Counted from the stretch's first letter, positions 33,455 to 42,070 are shown. The stretch is 64,000 bases of DNA from an uncultured Oscillospiraceae bacterium (GCA_905233385.1 CAJOEH010000012.1:1-64000); one strand, 5' to 3'. Notes: a model not told the origin generated them from the sequence alone. Numbers and translations are program-made.

Positions 33455-33721
33455 TCAGAATCTGCGCGGACTGCGGCCTCTCGCGGCGGGCGCGTCCTCC
33501 GTAACCTCCGTGCCGTCCATGCCGGTCGCTTCCGTTCCGAACATGGAGCCGTTTCGCGTGCTTTCGGTCGGCACGGTGACGCGGGCGGAGCGTTCGGTCG
33601 CCTGCGTACCGCTTTCGATCATCCCGTCGGGGTTGTCGGAGACGTTATCCGCACCGCCGCAGCCGGTCAAGAGGACCGCAGCGGCTGCCAGCGCCGCAAA
33701 AAAGACGATATAGCGTTTCAT
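33455..33721 (-). CDS. Small putative lipoprotein
   Basis: An 88-residue protein with a lipoprotein signal peptide (MKRYIVFFAALAAAAVLLTGC, given in part here as LLTGC lipobox, Cys20). The mature part is short, polar, Thr/Glu/Ser/Gly-rich and apparently unstructured (TERSARVTVPTES, GTEATGMDGTEV), ending RGRSPRRF. An aggaggt ribosome site lies 6 bases before the ATG. No domain is recognised. It may be a surface-tethered linker or sporulation-stage lipoprotein, but nothing shows this. Confidence 0.75.
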   Translation of the reverse strand: MKRYIVFFAALAAAAVLLTGCGGADNVSDNPDGMIESGTQATERSARVTVPTESTRNGSMFGTEATGMDGTEVTEDAPAARGRSPRRF

Positions 33722-33808
33722 ATTCGACCTCCTGTATTTTGTTTGCGTCTGTAGTATTTGCCGCGGAATAGAAAATATCCTTTCCGCGGCGCATTTGTTA
33801 TTTTTTCA

Positions 33809-33837
33809 TTGAGAAATGCGATATCCTATGATATGAT
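33809..33837 (+). promoter_or_regulatory. Promoter of pepF
   Basis: TTGAGA at 33809-33814 and TATGAT at 33832-33837, 17-bp spacer, 30 bp before the ATG. Confidence 0.7.
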
Positions 33838-33866
33838 GAGAAAAAAAGCACAGGAGGTCATAACCG

Positions 33867-35672
33867 ATGGCAGAGATCAAAAAGATCCCGGAACGCGCCG
33901 AGATCAGCGAACAGGACAAATGGGCGATCCATGATATTTACGCGACCGACGAGCTTTGGGAGGAAGACCTGCAAAAAGCGCGCGGTCTGCTGCCGCGTGT
34001 CGCGGCGTATGCGGGCAAGCTCTCGCAGAGTGCGGACGCGCTGCTCGGCTTTATGAAACTGCAGGAAGAGATCACGCTGATCGTGGACGCGCTGGGCAAC
34101 TACGCTCTGCGCCGCAGCGACGAGGACGCCCGCGTTTCCAAGTATCAGGCGATGGTCGGCAACATGATGAGCGCCTATGTCGAACTGAACGCCGCCGCCA
34201 GCTTCGCCACGCCGGAACTGATGGCGATCTCGGACGAAACGATGGAACAGTTCTACGCCGACTGCCCGGAGCTGGAGAAGTATCGCCGCTATCTGGAAGA
34301 CATTCGCCGCCGCCGCGCCCACGTGCTGTCGCCCGCGGAGGAAAAACTGCTGGCGTCCGCCGGCGAGATGGCGAACGCGCCGGACAATATTTACGGCATG
34401 TTCAACGACGCGGACGTGACCTTCCCGGACGCGATCGACAGCGAGGGCAACCGCCATCCGCTGTCGCAGGGCACCTATATCTCCTGCATGGAGTCGCCCG
34501 ACCGCGCCCTGCGCAAGAGCGCGTTCGAGAACCTCTACCACACCTACGGTTCTTTTAAGAACACGATTTCCGCGATCCTTTCCGCGCAGGTCAAGCAGCT
34601 CCAGTTCTTCGCGCAGGCGAGAAAATACGGCTCTTCTCTGGAGGCCTCTCTGGATGCGACGAACGTGCCGGTCAGCGTGTACACAAACCTGATCGAGGCG
34701 GTCCATCAGAACATGGACAAGATGCACCGCTACGTCAAGCTCCGCAAGAAGCTCCTCGGCGTGGACGAGCTGCACATGTACGATCTCTACACCTCGCTGG
34801 TCGAAGGCGTTGAGAAAAAGGTCAGCATCGACGAGGCGAAGCAGAACGTCTACGACGCGCTTGCGCCGCTCGGCGAGGAGTACCGCAGGATCCTGAAAGA
34901 AGGCTTCGACAACCGCTGGATCGACGTCTACGAGAACACGGGCAAGCGTTCCGGCGCGTACAGCGCGGGCGCGAAGGTGCACCCCTTCGTCCTGCTGAAT
35001 TTCACCGGCTCGCTCGACAGCGAGTTCACGCTGGCGCACGAGATGGGCCACGCGCTGCATTCCTATCTTTCCAACAAGACGCAGGCGCCGCTCGACGCGG
35101 AGTACGTCATCTTCGTCGCGGAGGTCGCTTCGACCTGCAACGAGGCGCTGTTCATGGAGTATCAGCTCTCGAAGACGACGGACAAGAAGGAACGCGCCTA
35201 CCTCATCAACTACTTCATGGAGCAGTTCCGCACGACCCTGTACCGCCAGGCCATGTTCGCCGAATTCGAGATGAACATCGGCAAAATGGCGCAGGAGGGG
35301 GCCGCGCTGACGCCGGACGTGCTGAACGCGGAGTATCGCCGCCTCAATCAGCTCTACTACGGCGAGGACATCGTGGTCGACGACGAGATCGACTGCGAAT
35401 GGATGCGTATCCCGCACTTCTATTATAACTACTACGTCTTCCAGTACGCGACCGGCTACGCCGCCGCGATCGCGCTCTCCCGCCGCATTCTCCGCGAAGG
35501 CGAGAGCGCCGTGAAGGATTATCTCGGCTTCCTGTCCGGCGGCTGCAGCAAGAGCCCGATCGACCTGTTGAAGGGCGCGGGCGTCGATATGTCCACGACG
35601 AAACCCGTCGAGGAAGCGCTGGCGCTGTTCGGCGAGCTGATCGACGAAATGGACAGCCTGATGCAGGCGTAA
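33867..35672 (+). CDS. pepF: Oligoendopeptidase F
   Basis: This cytoplasmic M3B zinc metallopeptidase cuts small peptides. The 601 residues match the family length; the active site HEMGHALH (HExxH) is near residue 391, and EVASTCNEALFMEY supplies the third zinc ligand Glu. The N-terminal helical half (EDLQKARGLLPRVAAYAGKL, YALRRSDEDARVSKYQAMV) is typical. The ATG at 33867 has a caggagg site and a promoter 30 bp upstream. A small unknown gene follows by 4 bases. Confidence 0.96.
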   Translation: MAEIKKIPERAEISEQDKWAIHDIYATDELWEEDLQKARGLLPRVAAYAGKLSQSADALLGFMKLQEEITLIVDALGNYALRRSDEDARVSKYQAMVGNMMSAYVELNAAASFATPELMAISDETMEQFYADCPELEKYRRYLEDIRRRRAHVLSPAEEKLLASAGEMANAPDNIYGMFNDADVTFPDAIDSEGNRHPLSQGTYISCMESPDRALRKSAFENLYHTYGSFKNTISAILSAQVKQLQFFAQARKYGSSLEASLDATNVPVSVYTNLIEAVHQNMDKMHRYVKLRKKLLGVDELHMYDLYTSLVEGVEKKVSIDEAKQNVYDALAPLGEEYRRILKEGFDNRWIDVYENTGKRSGAYSAGAKVHPFVLLNFTGSLDSEFTLAHEMGHALHSYLSNKTQAPLDAEYVIFVAEVASTCNEALFMEYQLSKTTDKKERAYLINYFMEQFRTTLYRQAMFAEFEMNIGKMAQEGAALTPDVLNAEYRRLNQLYYGEDIVVDDEIDCEWMRIPHFYYNYYVFQYATGYAAAIALSRRILREGESAVKDYLGFLSGGCSKSPIDLLKGAGVDMSTTKPVEEALALFGELIDEMDSLMQA

Positions 35673-35675
35673 GCG

Positions 35676-35942
35676 ATGGCGGACATTTTTATCCCGACCC
35701 TCCATACCTTCTCGAACGGCAACGTCTTCACCGGCAGCTGCGGCACGCTCCGCTTCCGCGTCGAGCCGCGGGTGACGCTGGCGACGCCGAAGGAAGTGGA
35801 CCTCGCGAAAAGCTCCATCCACTGCGCGCTCTGGCACGGCGAGCTTTGCTATGAACTCAGTCAGATGGAGGCGGAACGCGATTTTCCCATGTCGGAAGAC
35901 GGCCGCACGGCGATGAAAGCCTGGCTGGAAAGCAGCGTGTAA
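35676..35942 (+). CDS. Hypothetical 88-residue protein
   Basis: I do not recognise this protein. It begins MADIFIPTLHTFSNGNVFTG and seems beta-rich (GTLRFRVEPRVTL), with a conserved-looking HCALWHGELCYELSQMEAERDFP segment, given here only in part, and ends AMKAWLESSV. It starts 4 bases after pepF and is read through the pepF ribosome flow, so translational coupling is likely. A terminator follows. It could be a small partner of pepF; no evidence beyond position. Confidence 0.6.
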   Translation: MADIFIPTLHTFSNGNVFTGSCGTLRFRVEPRVTLATPKEVDLAKSSIHCALWHGELCYELSQMEAERDFPMSEDGRTAMKAWLESSV

Positions 35943-35945
35943 ATC

Positions 35946-35982
35946 ATAAACCCGATGCAGAAACTCTGCATCGGGTTTATTT
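35946..35982. terminator. Bidirectional terminator between the pepF unit and the pseudouridine synthase gene
   Basis: A perfect 16-bp stem (35946-35961 with 35965-35980) with a 3-base loop. The convergent RluA-type gene has its stop codon (35977-35979) inside the stem. Its AT-rich base gives a U-rich end on both strands. Confidence 0.8.
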
Positions 35983-36933
35983 CGGAAAATATTCGTCCGC
36001 GAAATCAACGCGCTCTACGCGGAAGGTCCTGCCGTCCAGATAGGAGAGCAGACCGGCGTCCGTGGTGAAGCGGAAGGTCAGCTTGTAGGAATACAGCGCC
36101 TGATACTTACGGTCGTACCGCTTGTCGAGCTTGCCGTATTTTCCGTCGCCGAGCAGGGGATGCCCCGCGTGGGCGAACTGGGCGCGGATCTGGTGCGTCC
36201 GGCCTGTGACGAGCTCGCACTCCACGAGGGAAAGCCCGTTCCGGCTCTCCAGAACCTCATAGCGCGTTTCGCAGGTCTTCGCGCCTGCCTGCGGTTGATC
36301 GGTGACGAAGACGCGGTTCTTCACGGCGTCTTTGAACAGGAAACCTTTCAAAACGCCGCTCTTCGGCTTCGGCGTTCCCTCGACGACGGCGAGGTACCGC
36401 TTGTCCAGCTCGCGGTCTTTGATCTTTTGATTGAGGATCCGCAGGGACTCGGCGTTTTTGGCGGCGATGACGATGCCGCCGGTGTTGCGGTCGATGCGGT
36501 TGCACAGCGCGGGCGTGAAGGAATTTTCCTCGCGCGGCCTCCATTCTCGCTTGGCGCAGAGGTAGGCCTGGATGTGGTCGATCAGCGTCTTGCCGTATTC
36601 CGCGCCGTCGTGCGGATGGACGGCGACGCCGGGCTTCTTGTCGACGAGGAGGATGTTCTCGTCCTCGTAGACGATGTTCAGCTTCGGCACGGAGACCGTC
36701 AGGTAGGCGTTTTCCTCCGAAGGCGTGTCAAAGAACTCGTCGTTGATATAAAGCTGAAGCACGTCGCCCGCTTCCAGACGGTCGTCGCGCTGTGCGCGTG
36801 CGCCGTTGCGCTTGATGCGCTTGAGCCGGATGTACTTCTGCGCCAGCGAGGCGGGAAGCAGGGGAACGGCTTTCGCAAGAAAGCGGTCAAGCCGCTGTCC
36901 TGCGTCGTTGGGACCGATTTTCAGTTCTTTCAC
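35977..36933 (-). CDS. RluA-family pseudouridine synthase
   Basis: The 318-residue enzyme isomerises uridines in rRNA. An S4 RNA-binding region opens it (RLDRFLAKAVPLLPASLAQKYIR). The catalytic motif is RIDRNTGGIV near residue 150 (catalytic Asp), preceded by VDKKPGVAVHP and followed by TGRTHQIRAQFAHAGHPLLGD, all standard for RluA/RluC/RluD. Which rRNA site it modifies cannot be told. It is transcribed alone, convergent to pepF and divergent from yceD. Confidence 0.93.
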   Translation of the reverse strand: MKELKIGPNDAGQRLDRFLAKAVPLLPASLAQKYIRLKRIKRNGARAQRDDRLEAGDVLQLYINDEFFDTPSEENAYLTVSVPKLNIVYEDENILLVDKKPGVAVHPHDGAEYGKTLIDHIQAYLCAKREWRPREENSFTPALCNRIDRNTGGIVIAAKNAESLRILNQKIKDRELDKRYLAVVEGTPKPKSGVLKGFLFKDAVKNRVFVTDQPQAGAKTCETRYEVLESRNGLSLVECELVTGRTHQIRAQFAHAGHPLLGDGKYGKLDKRYDRKYQALYSYKLTFRFTTDAGLLSYLDGRTFRVERVDFADEYFPK

Positions 36934-37017
36934 GGCTTCACCTCCCGCCGTTTTCTACTATGCGGCAGAAAAATGGGAAAGTCAAGCGTTTTTTCCGTGA
37001 AAAAAGCAAAAAAGCAT

Positions 37018-37046
37018 TTGACAAACAGGGATTATGCCGTTATAAT
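37018..37046 (+). promoter_or_regulatory. Consensus promoter of yceD-rpmF
   Basis: TTGACA at 37018-37023 and TATAAT at 37041-37046 with a 17-bp spacer, a perfect sigma-70 match, fitting the high output needed for a ribosomal protein. Confidence 0.85.
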
Positions 37047-37079
37047 ATCTTCTGCACGAATATGGAATAGGGGATAGCT

Positions 37080-37583
37080 ATGCTGTTACGGTTGTCAAAA
37101 GTTATCGAAACGCCCAACAGCGCTGTGCCGTTTGAAACCTCGCTGGATCTGCGCGATATGCGCTTCGGCGAAGGCTGCCCGGTGCAGGAACCTGTGTACG
37201 CAAAGGGTTCGGTCCGCAATACCGCGGGCGTGCTCCTGCTGGAAGCGGAGCTCGACACGGTGCTGCACGGGATCTGTGACCGCTGCGCGTCCGAGTACGT
37301 CCGGCCTATTTCCTATCCCGTTCGCGCCGTCCTCACCACTGAACTGGAGAATGAAGACGAGGCGGACGAATGGACCTTCCTTCTGGAAGACGACACGGCG
37401 GATCTCGACGAGATCCTCACCACCGCATTCGTGCTCAACATGGATTCCAAGCTGCTGTGCAAGCCGGACTGCAAAGGCCTGTGCTGTCGCTGCGGCAAGA
37501 ATCTGAACGACGGCCCGTGCTCGTGCCGTCCCGAAGCTGATCCCCGTTTGGCTGTCCTTGGGCAGCTGTTGAAGGATAAGTGA
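37080..37583 (+). CDS. yceD: YceD family protein (DUF177)
   Basis: The 167-residue protein has the DUF177 features: a beta-rich N-terminus (FETSLDLRDMRFGEGCPV), CDRCASEY near residue 63, and the C-terminal CKPDCKGLCCRCGKNLNDGPCSC cluster, given here as the CKGLC-CRCG-CSC cysteines, which probably binds zinc. YceD homologues help 23S rRNA or ribosome assembly and are nearly always followed by rpmF, as here. Confidence 0.92.
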   Translation: MLLRLSKVIETPNSAVPFETSLDLRDMRFGEGCPVQEPVYAKGSVRNTAGVLLLEAELDTVLHGICDRCASEYVRPISYPVRAVLTTELENEDEADEWTFLLEDDTADLDEILTTAFVLNMDSKLLCKPDCKGLCCRCGKNLNDGPCSCRPEADPRLAVLGQLLKDK

Positions 37584-37616
37584 TCTACTACCACTCTGAC
37601 ATAGGAGGTGTCATTC

Positions 37617-37805
37617 ATGGCTGTTCCGAAGTGTAAGGTTTCCAAGGCGAGACGGGATAAGAGACGTAGCTCTCATTGGAAGCTCTCCGTGCCCGGCGTC
37701 GTTGCCTGCCCGAAATGCGGCGAACCGCGCCTGCCCCACAGAGCTTGCAAGAATTGCGGTACCTACAATGGCCGCGAGGTTCTTCCTGCCGCTGAGGCGA
37801 AGTAA
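37617..37805 (+). CDS. rpmF: Ribosomal protein L32, zinc-binding form
   Basis: The 62 residues start [20 protein letters not shown] and contain two Cys pairs (CPKCG and CKNCG), the zinc-ribbon form of L32. The ATG at 37617 is preceded by aggaggtg; an in-frame ATG 9 bases upstream lies inside that site. It is co-transcribed with yceD and ends at a terminator. Confidence 0.97.
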   Translation: MAVPKCKVSKARRDKRRSSHWKLSVPGVVACPKCGEPRLPHRACKNCGTYNGREVLPAAEAK

Positions 37806-37828
37806 TTCGTGAATGAATGAGAGAGACG

Positions 37829-37855
37829 AGGAAGGTAACGGCCTTCCTCTTTTCT
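37829..37855 (+). terminator. Intrinsic terminator of yceD-rpmF
   Basis: gaggaagg (37829-37836) pairs with ccttcctc (37843-37850), followed by ttttc. Confidence 0.75.
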
Positions 37856-37861
37856 TTTGTG

Positions 37862-37889
37862 TTGAATTCTCGGAAAAAGTGTGTAATAA
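37862..37889 (+). promoter_or_regulatory. Probable promoter of der-plsY-gpsA
   Basis: TTGAAT at 37862-37867 and TAATAA at 37884-37889, 16-bp spacer, after the rpmF terminator. Each hexamer has two mismatches; TACAAT at 37894-37899 is an alternative -10. Confidence 0.45.
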
Positions 37890-37932
37890 TATGTACAATG
37901 GTAAATATGTGCAAGTGAAAGGAGGCGGGCGC

Positions 37933-39261
37933 ATGGCGAAACCATTGGTAGCGATCGTCGGCAGGCCGAACGTCGGCAAGTCGATGCTGTTCAATAAGCT
38001 CACGGGCAGGCGCACTGCCATCGTGGAAGATACCCCGGGCGTGACGCGGGACCGCATTTACGGCGCCTGCGACTGGAACGGCCGCGAATTTGAGCTGGTG
38101 GATACCGGCGGCATCGAGCCGAACACGGACAGCGAAATGCTGAAATTCATGCGCCGGCAGGCGGAGATCGCCATCGACACGGCGGACGTGATCGTGATGG
38201 TCACGGACGTCAAGACCGGCGTGACTGCGGCGGATTCGGATGTGGCGGCCATGCTGCTGCGCAGTAAAAAGCCCGTCTGTCTGGCGGTCAACAAGTGCGA
38301 CAGCGTCGGCGCGGTCAATCCCGACGTCTACGAATTCTACGCGCTCGGTCTCGGCGATCCGATCGAGACCTCCGCCGTCCACGGCCACGGCACCGGCGAC
38401 CTGCTGGACTGGTGCGTGGCGCATTTCCCGCCGGAGAGCGAGAACGAGGACGAGGGCGAGGTCATCAACGTCGCCATCGTCGGCAAGCCGAACGTCGGCA
38501 AGTCCAGCCTGCTCAACAGGATCCTCGGCGAGGAGCGCGTGATCGTCTCCGACGTCGCAGGCACGACCCGCGACGCGATCGACAGCTGCTTTGAAAACGA
38601 ATACGGCAAATACCGCTTTATCGACACCGCCGGTATGCGCCGCAAGTCCAAGGTGGACGACGCGATCGAAAAGTACTCCAATATGCGCACGATCGCCGCG
38701 ATCGACCGGGCGGACGTCTGCCTGATCCTGATCGACGCGAACGAGGGCGTGACGGAGCAGGACACGAAGATCGCGGGACTGGCGCACGAGGCGGGCAAGG
38801 CGTGCATCATCGTCGTCAATAAGTGGGACACGGTCGAAAAAGAGACCAACACGATGAACGAGATGTCGGCGAAGATCCGGCAGGATCTGAGCTATATGAC
38901 CTACGCTCCGCTGCTGTTCATCTCCGCGCTGACGGGTCAGCGCGTGGGCAAGCTCTATGAGCTGATCAACTACGTCGCGAATCAGAGCGCGATGCGCATC
39001 TCCACCGGTATGCTCAACAACGTGCTGGAGGACGCGACGGCACGCGTGCAGCCGCCGACGGACAAGGGTCGCCGCCTCAAGATCTACTATATGACGCAGG
39101 TCGGCGTCAAGCCGCCGCATTTCGTCATTTTCTGCAACGACGCGCGGCTGTTCCACTTTTCCTATCAGCGGTATCTGGAGAATCAGATCCGCGCGACCTT
39201 CGGCCTGGAGGGCACGCCGGTGCGCATCACGATCCGTCAGAAAGGCGATAAGGAGGAATAA
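37933..39261 (+). CDS. der: Ribosome biogenesis GTPase Der (EngA)
   Basis: This double GTPase assembles the 50S subunit. The 442 residues have two G domains, each with a P-loop (GRPNVGKSML and GKPNVGKSSLL), DTGG/DTAG G3 and NKCD/NKWD G4, followed by a KH-like C-terminal domain (RLKIYYMTQVGVKPPHFVIF). The ATG at 37933 has aaaggagg upstream; the frame stays open 120 bases further but without family similarity. plsY and gpsA follow in the usual order. Confidence 0.97.
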   Translation: MAKPLVAIVGRPNVGKSMLFNKLTGRRTAIVEDTPGVTRDRIYGACDWNGREFELVDTGGIEPNTDSEMLKFMRRQAEIAIDTADVIVMVTDVKTGVTAADSDVAAMLLRSKKPVCLAVNKCDSVGAVNPDVYEFYALGLGDPIETSAVHGHGTGDLLDWCVAHFPPESENEDEGEVINVAIVGKPNVGKSSLLNRILGEERVIVSDVAGTTRDAIDSCFENEYGKYRFIDTAGMRRKSKVDDAIEKYSNMRTIAAIDRADVCLILIDANEGVTEQDTKIAGLAHEAGKACIIVVNKWDTVEKETNTMNEMSAKIRQDLSYMTYAPLLFISALTGQRVGKLYELINYVANQSAMRISTGMLNNVLEDATARVQPPTDKGRRLKIYYMTQVGVKPPHFVIFCNDARLFHFSYQRYLENQIRATFGLEGTPVRITIRQKGDKEE

Positions 39262-39264
39262 CGA

Positions 39265-39900
39265 ATGGATATGGTTTGGAAGATCCTTGCCTGCGTCGCG
39301 ATCGGCTACCTGCTGGGCGGATTTAACGGCGCGATCCTGATCTCCCGCATCAAACTGCACGAGGACGTGCGCGAAAAGGGGAGCGGCAACGCCGGCCTGA
39401 CGAATTTCCTGCGCTCCTACGGCGGCTGGGCGACCCTGCTCGTCGTGGTGATCGACCTCGGCAAGACGATCCTTGCCTGCTGGCTCGCGACGCTGATCCT
39501 GCCGGAACACCGCGAGCTTGCGGTGATGATCGCGGGCATTTCGATCCAGATCGGTCACATTTTCCCCGTCTATTTCGGCTTTCACGGCGGCAAGGGCGTA
39601 CTTTCCAGTGCGGCCGTCGCCATTATGCTGGACTGGCGGATCTTCGTGATCGCGATCTCGGTCTTCATCCTGCTGTTTTTCCTCACGCGCTTCGTTTCGC
39701 TCGGGTCGATCGTGGCGATGTGCACCTTCGCGGGTCTGACGGCGGCCTTTTATCCGGACCAGCCGTTCGTCTGGGGGCTTGCCGTTCTGATGGCGCTCAT
39801 CGTGATCGTCACGCACCGCGAGAATATCTCGCGGCTGATCCACGGCAAGGAGCGCAAGACCTATTTCCATAAGGAAAAGAACGAGAGGGCGGCAAAGTGA
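39265..39900 (+). CDS. plsY: Acyl-phosphate:glycerol-3-phosphate acyltransferase
   Basis: The membrane enzyme makes lysophosphatidic acid from acyl-phosphate and glycerol-3-phosphate. Its 211 residues span about five helices with the conserved KGSGNAGLTNFLR (motif 1 variant), GHIFPVYFGFHGGKGV (motif 2) and SLGSI (motif 3). Its stop overlaps the GTG start of gpsA, which supplies its substrate. Confidence 0.95.
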   Translation: MDMVWKILACVAIGYLLGGFNGAILISRIKLHEDVREKGSGNAGLTNFLRSYGGWATLLVVVIDLGKTILACWLATLILPEHRELAVMIAGISIQIGHIFPVYFGFHGGKGVLSSAAVAIMLDWRIFVIAISVFILLFFLTRFVSLGSIVAMCTFAGLTAAFYPDQPFVWGLAVLMALIVIVTHRENISRLIHGKERKTYFHKEKNERAAK

Positions 39901-40898
39901 AGGTTTTGATCGCCGGCAGCGGCGGCTGGGGCACGGCGCTTGCCATCCGTCTGCTGCAAAACGGCCATAAGGTGATACTTTGGTCCTATTGCGCGTGCGA
40001 GAGCGAGCAGCTTGCCGCGAGCGGGCAGAATCCGTTCCTGCCCGGCGTCCCGCTGCCGAAGGAGCTGCGCTTTACCGCGGACGCTTCCGAAGCGCGGGAG
40101 CAGGATATGGTCGTGTTCGCGACGCCGTCCTTCGCGGTGCGCGGCACGGCGAAGAGGTTCGCGCCCTTCCTGCGCGAGGACGCCGTTCTCGTCTCCGTGA
40201 CAAAGGGCATCGAAGAGACCACGGGCTTCCGCATGAGCGAGCTCGTTGCGCAGGAGACGGGGAAGAACGTCGTCGCCCTGTCCGGCCCTTCTCACGCGGA
40301 GGAGGTCAGCCGCGGCATTCCGACCGGCGTCGTCGCCGCGTGTACGGATAAAACGCTTGCCGAGAAGGTGCAGGCGGCCTTCATGTGCGAACGGCTGCGC
40401 GTCTACACCTGCCCCGACACGGTCGGCGTCGAGCTCGGCGCGGCGCATAAGAATGTCATCGCGCTGTGCGCGGGCATCTGCGACGGTCTCGGCTACGGGG
40501 ACAATACGAAAGCGCTCCTGATGACGCGCGGCCTTGCGGAGCTTGCGCGGCTCGGCATTGCGCTGGGCGCGTCGCGCGAGACCTTCGCGGGGCTGGCCGG
40601 CGTGGGCGATCTGATCGTCACCTGCACCTCCATGCACTCGCGCAACCGCCGCGCCGGGATCCTGATCGGTCAGGGCGTCGGCGTGCAGGAAGCGATGAAG
40701 CAGGTCGGCGCGGTTGTCGAAGGCTACTACGCCGCGAGCGCGGCGCATCGGCTCGCGCAGAAATACGGCGTTGAGATGCCGATCACAAACGCCGCGCACG
40801 AAGTCCTATATGAAAATCACGATCCGCGGGAAGCGATCACTACGCTGATGCAGCGGCAGAAGACCGCGGAAGCGGAATACGCCGAATGGGCGAGGTAA
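39897..40898 (+). CDS. gpsA: NAD(P)H-dependent glycerol-3-phosphate dehydrogenase
   Basis: It reduces dihydroxyacetone phosphate to sn-glycerol-3-phosphate for phospholipids. The 333 residues begin with a Rossmann motif GSGGWGTALA and include SVTKGIE, GPSHAEEV, the catalytic KNV (AAHKNVIALC) and the C-terminal LAGVGDLIVTCTS. Start is GTG, overlapping the plsY stop. Confidence 0.95.
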   Translation: MKVLIAGSGGWGTALAIRLLQNGHKVILWSYCACESEQLAASGQNPFLPGVPLPKELRFTADASEAREQDMVVFATPSFAVRGTAKRFAPFLREDAVLVSVTKGIEETTGFRMSELVAQETGKNVVALSGPSHAEEVSRGIPTGVVAACTDKTLAEKVQAAFMCERLRVYTCPDTVGVELGAAHKNVIALCAGICDGLGYGDNTKALLMTRGLAELARLGIALGASRETFAGLAGVGDLIVTCTSMHSRNRRAGILIGQGVGVQEAMKQVGAVVEGYYAASAAHRLAQKYGVEMPITNAAHEVLYENHDPREAITTLMQRQKTAEAEYAEWAR

Positions 40899-40904
40899 AG
40901 AAAG

Positions 40905-41429
40905 ATGGAAAAAGAGAAAGAGATTATACAGGAAGAAAAGAAAGAACTGACGGAGGAAGAAAAGAAAGCGAATAAGAAAACAGAGCTGATCCGCTCGCTG
41001 AAATACTTGATGTTTACCTTTTCCGCCGGCGCGATCCAGTTCCTTTCCAACACCTTCCTGGAGGAAGTCGTACATCTGGCGCACTGGCCGAGCTATCTGA
41101 TCGCGCTGGTGCTGTCGGTCGTCTGGAACTTCACGCTCAACCGCCGCTACACGTTCAAGTCCGCCAACAACGTGCCGATCGCGATGCTGAAGGTGACCGC
41201 GTACTATCTCGTCTTCACGCCGCTGTCCACCTGGCTGGACGCCTGGCTGACGGGCACCTGCAACTGGCCGTGGTATTTCGCGACCATTACGATCATGATG
41301 CTGAATCTGGCCACGGAATTCCCGTTCCAGCGCTTCGTCGTCTTCCGCAACAGCCTTGACACCAACGACCTTGCGGAAAAAGAAAGAGCGAAAGAGCAAG
41401 CGGAAGAAGCGGAAGAAAGCAACGAATAA
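40905..41429 (+). CDS. GtrA-family membrane protein
   Basis: The 174 residues have a charged N-terminal tail (KEKEIIQEEKKELTEEEKK), four membrane helices including SVVWNFTLNRRYTF, the GtrA signature, and a Glu-rich C-terminal tail. GtrA-like proteins help move lipid-linked sugars across membranes. It starts 6 bases after gpsA, so it shares the lipid operon, and ends at a strong terminator. The substrate is unknown. Confidence 0.88.
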   Translation: MEKEKEIIQEEKKELTEEEKKANKKTELIRSLKYLMFTFSAGAIQFLSNTFLEEVVHLAHWPSYLIALVLSVVWNFTLNRRYTFKSANNVPIAMLKVTAYYLVFTPLSTWLDAWLTGTCNWPWYFATITIMMLNLATEFPFQRFVVFRNSLDTNDLAEKERAKEQAEEAEESNE

Positions 41430-41435
41430 TGCAAC

Positions 41436-41463
41436 AAAGCGGCTGCTCACGCAGCCGCTTTTT
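41436..41463 (+). terminator. Intrinsic terminator of the der-gtrA operon
   Basis: aaagcggctgc (41436-41446) pairs perfectly with gcagccgcttt (41451-41461) around tcac, ending in five U. Confidence 0.85.
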
Positions 41464-41473
41464 CCGTCAGACC

Positions 41474-41510
41474 TGTCATTGCCCGACTTGTTCAGGCAAT
41501 CCGTCCGTCG
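41474..41510 (+). repeat. Repeat family A half-element
   Basis: tgtcattgcccgacttgttc followed by aggcaatccgtccgtcg: same ends as the units at 6627 and 9539. The core and right end of the composite element are absent. Confidence 0.55.
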
Positions 41511-41542
41511 CAGGGAAGGTTCTTTATCGCAGAAGGAGTGAA

Positions 41543-41622
41543 CTCCCTCAGTCAGCTTCGCTGACAGCTCCCTCAAAGAGGGAGCCTTTGCAGTGAAATT
41601 CCGTGCGCTTCGCGCACGGAAT
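41543..41622. repeat. Intergenic repeat family B (three hairpins)
   Basis: Three back-to-back palindromes: gtcagc-ttc-gctgac, ctccctc-aaa-gagggag and ttccgtgcg-cttcg-cgcacggaa. I recall near-identical 'ctccctcagtcagc' elements between genes in many Ruminococcaceae. Only one copy lies in this window. Confidence 0.5.
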
Positions 41623-41643
41623 GAAATAAGGTATGGAGAAAAC

Positions 41644-41670
41644 AAAAAAGACAAGCCGATGCAGCTTGCC
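41644..41670 (-). terminator. Intrinsic terminator of rpmB
   Basis: On the minus strand ggcaagc pairs with gcttgtc (one G-U) and is followed by six U. Confidence 0.65.
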
Positions 41671-41695
41671 TTTCTGTATGTCGGGATTGTCAAAA

Positions 41696-41884
41696 TCAGA
41701 TAGCGCGTTCGACCTTATTGGAACGGAGGCATCTTGTACAGACATAGACATGGCGGGGAGAACCGTCAACGATTGCTTTCACGCGCTTTACATTGGGCTT
41801 CCAAGCTCTGTTGGAACGTCTGTGAGAATGGGAGACCTTAATGCCGAACGTAACGCCCTTGCCGCAAATATCGCACTTTGCCAC
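41696..41884 (-). CDS. rpmB: Ribosomal protein L28, zinc-binding form
   Basis: The 62 residues read AKCDICGKGVTFG...HSHRRSNRAWKPNVKRVK...VYVCTRCLRSNKV; the four cysteines (CDIC and CTRC) mark the zinc form. The start is GTG at 41884, with ggaggt 7 bases upstream; a TTG 15 bases earlier falls on the ribosome site itself. It is divergent from hprK and has its own promoter. Confidence 0.95.
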   Translation of the reverse strand: MAKCDICGKGVTFGIKVSHSHRRSNRAWKPNVKRVKAIVDGSPRHVYVCTRCLRSNKVERAI

Positions 41885-41922
41885 TTGCTGCACCTCCAAT
41901 CATACGAAAAATCGTCAAAACA

Positions 41923-41975
41923 CGGCGTCCGGTGACGCCGACACATATCTTAGCAGAAAATTCTCGGAAATGCAA
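41923..41975 (-). promoter_or_regulatory. rpmB promoter with a hairpin at the transcript 5' end
   Basis: On the minus strand TTGCAT (41970-41975) and TAAGAT (41947-41952) are 17 bp apart. The mRNA should start near 41940, exactly where a perfect 7-bp hairpin begins (41923-41929 with 41934-41940, cggt loop). A hairpin at the very 5' end typically protects mRNA from decay. Confidence 0.6.
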
Positions 41976-42013
41976 GAGAAAAATTGCAAAAATAATATAT
42001 TTTTTCTTGCCTG

Positions 42014-42042
42014 TTGCGAAATCGCCGATTTTAGAATATAAT
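42014..42042 (+). promoter_or_regulatory. Promoter of hprK
   Basis: TTGCGA at 42014-42019 and TATAAT at 42037-42042, 17-bp spacer, 28 bp before the ATG. Confidence 0.7.
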
Positions 42043-42070
42043 ATTACATCATGACGGTGGAGGGATGCCC

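Noticed and set aside
33858-36008. A 716-codon minus-strand frame opposite pepF
   Set aside because: Shadow of pepF in a GC-rich genome; the composition is Arg/Val/His-rich with no motifs.
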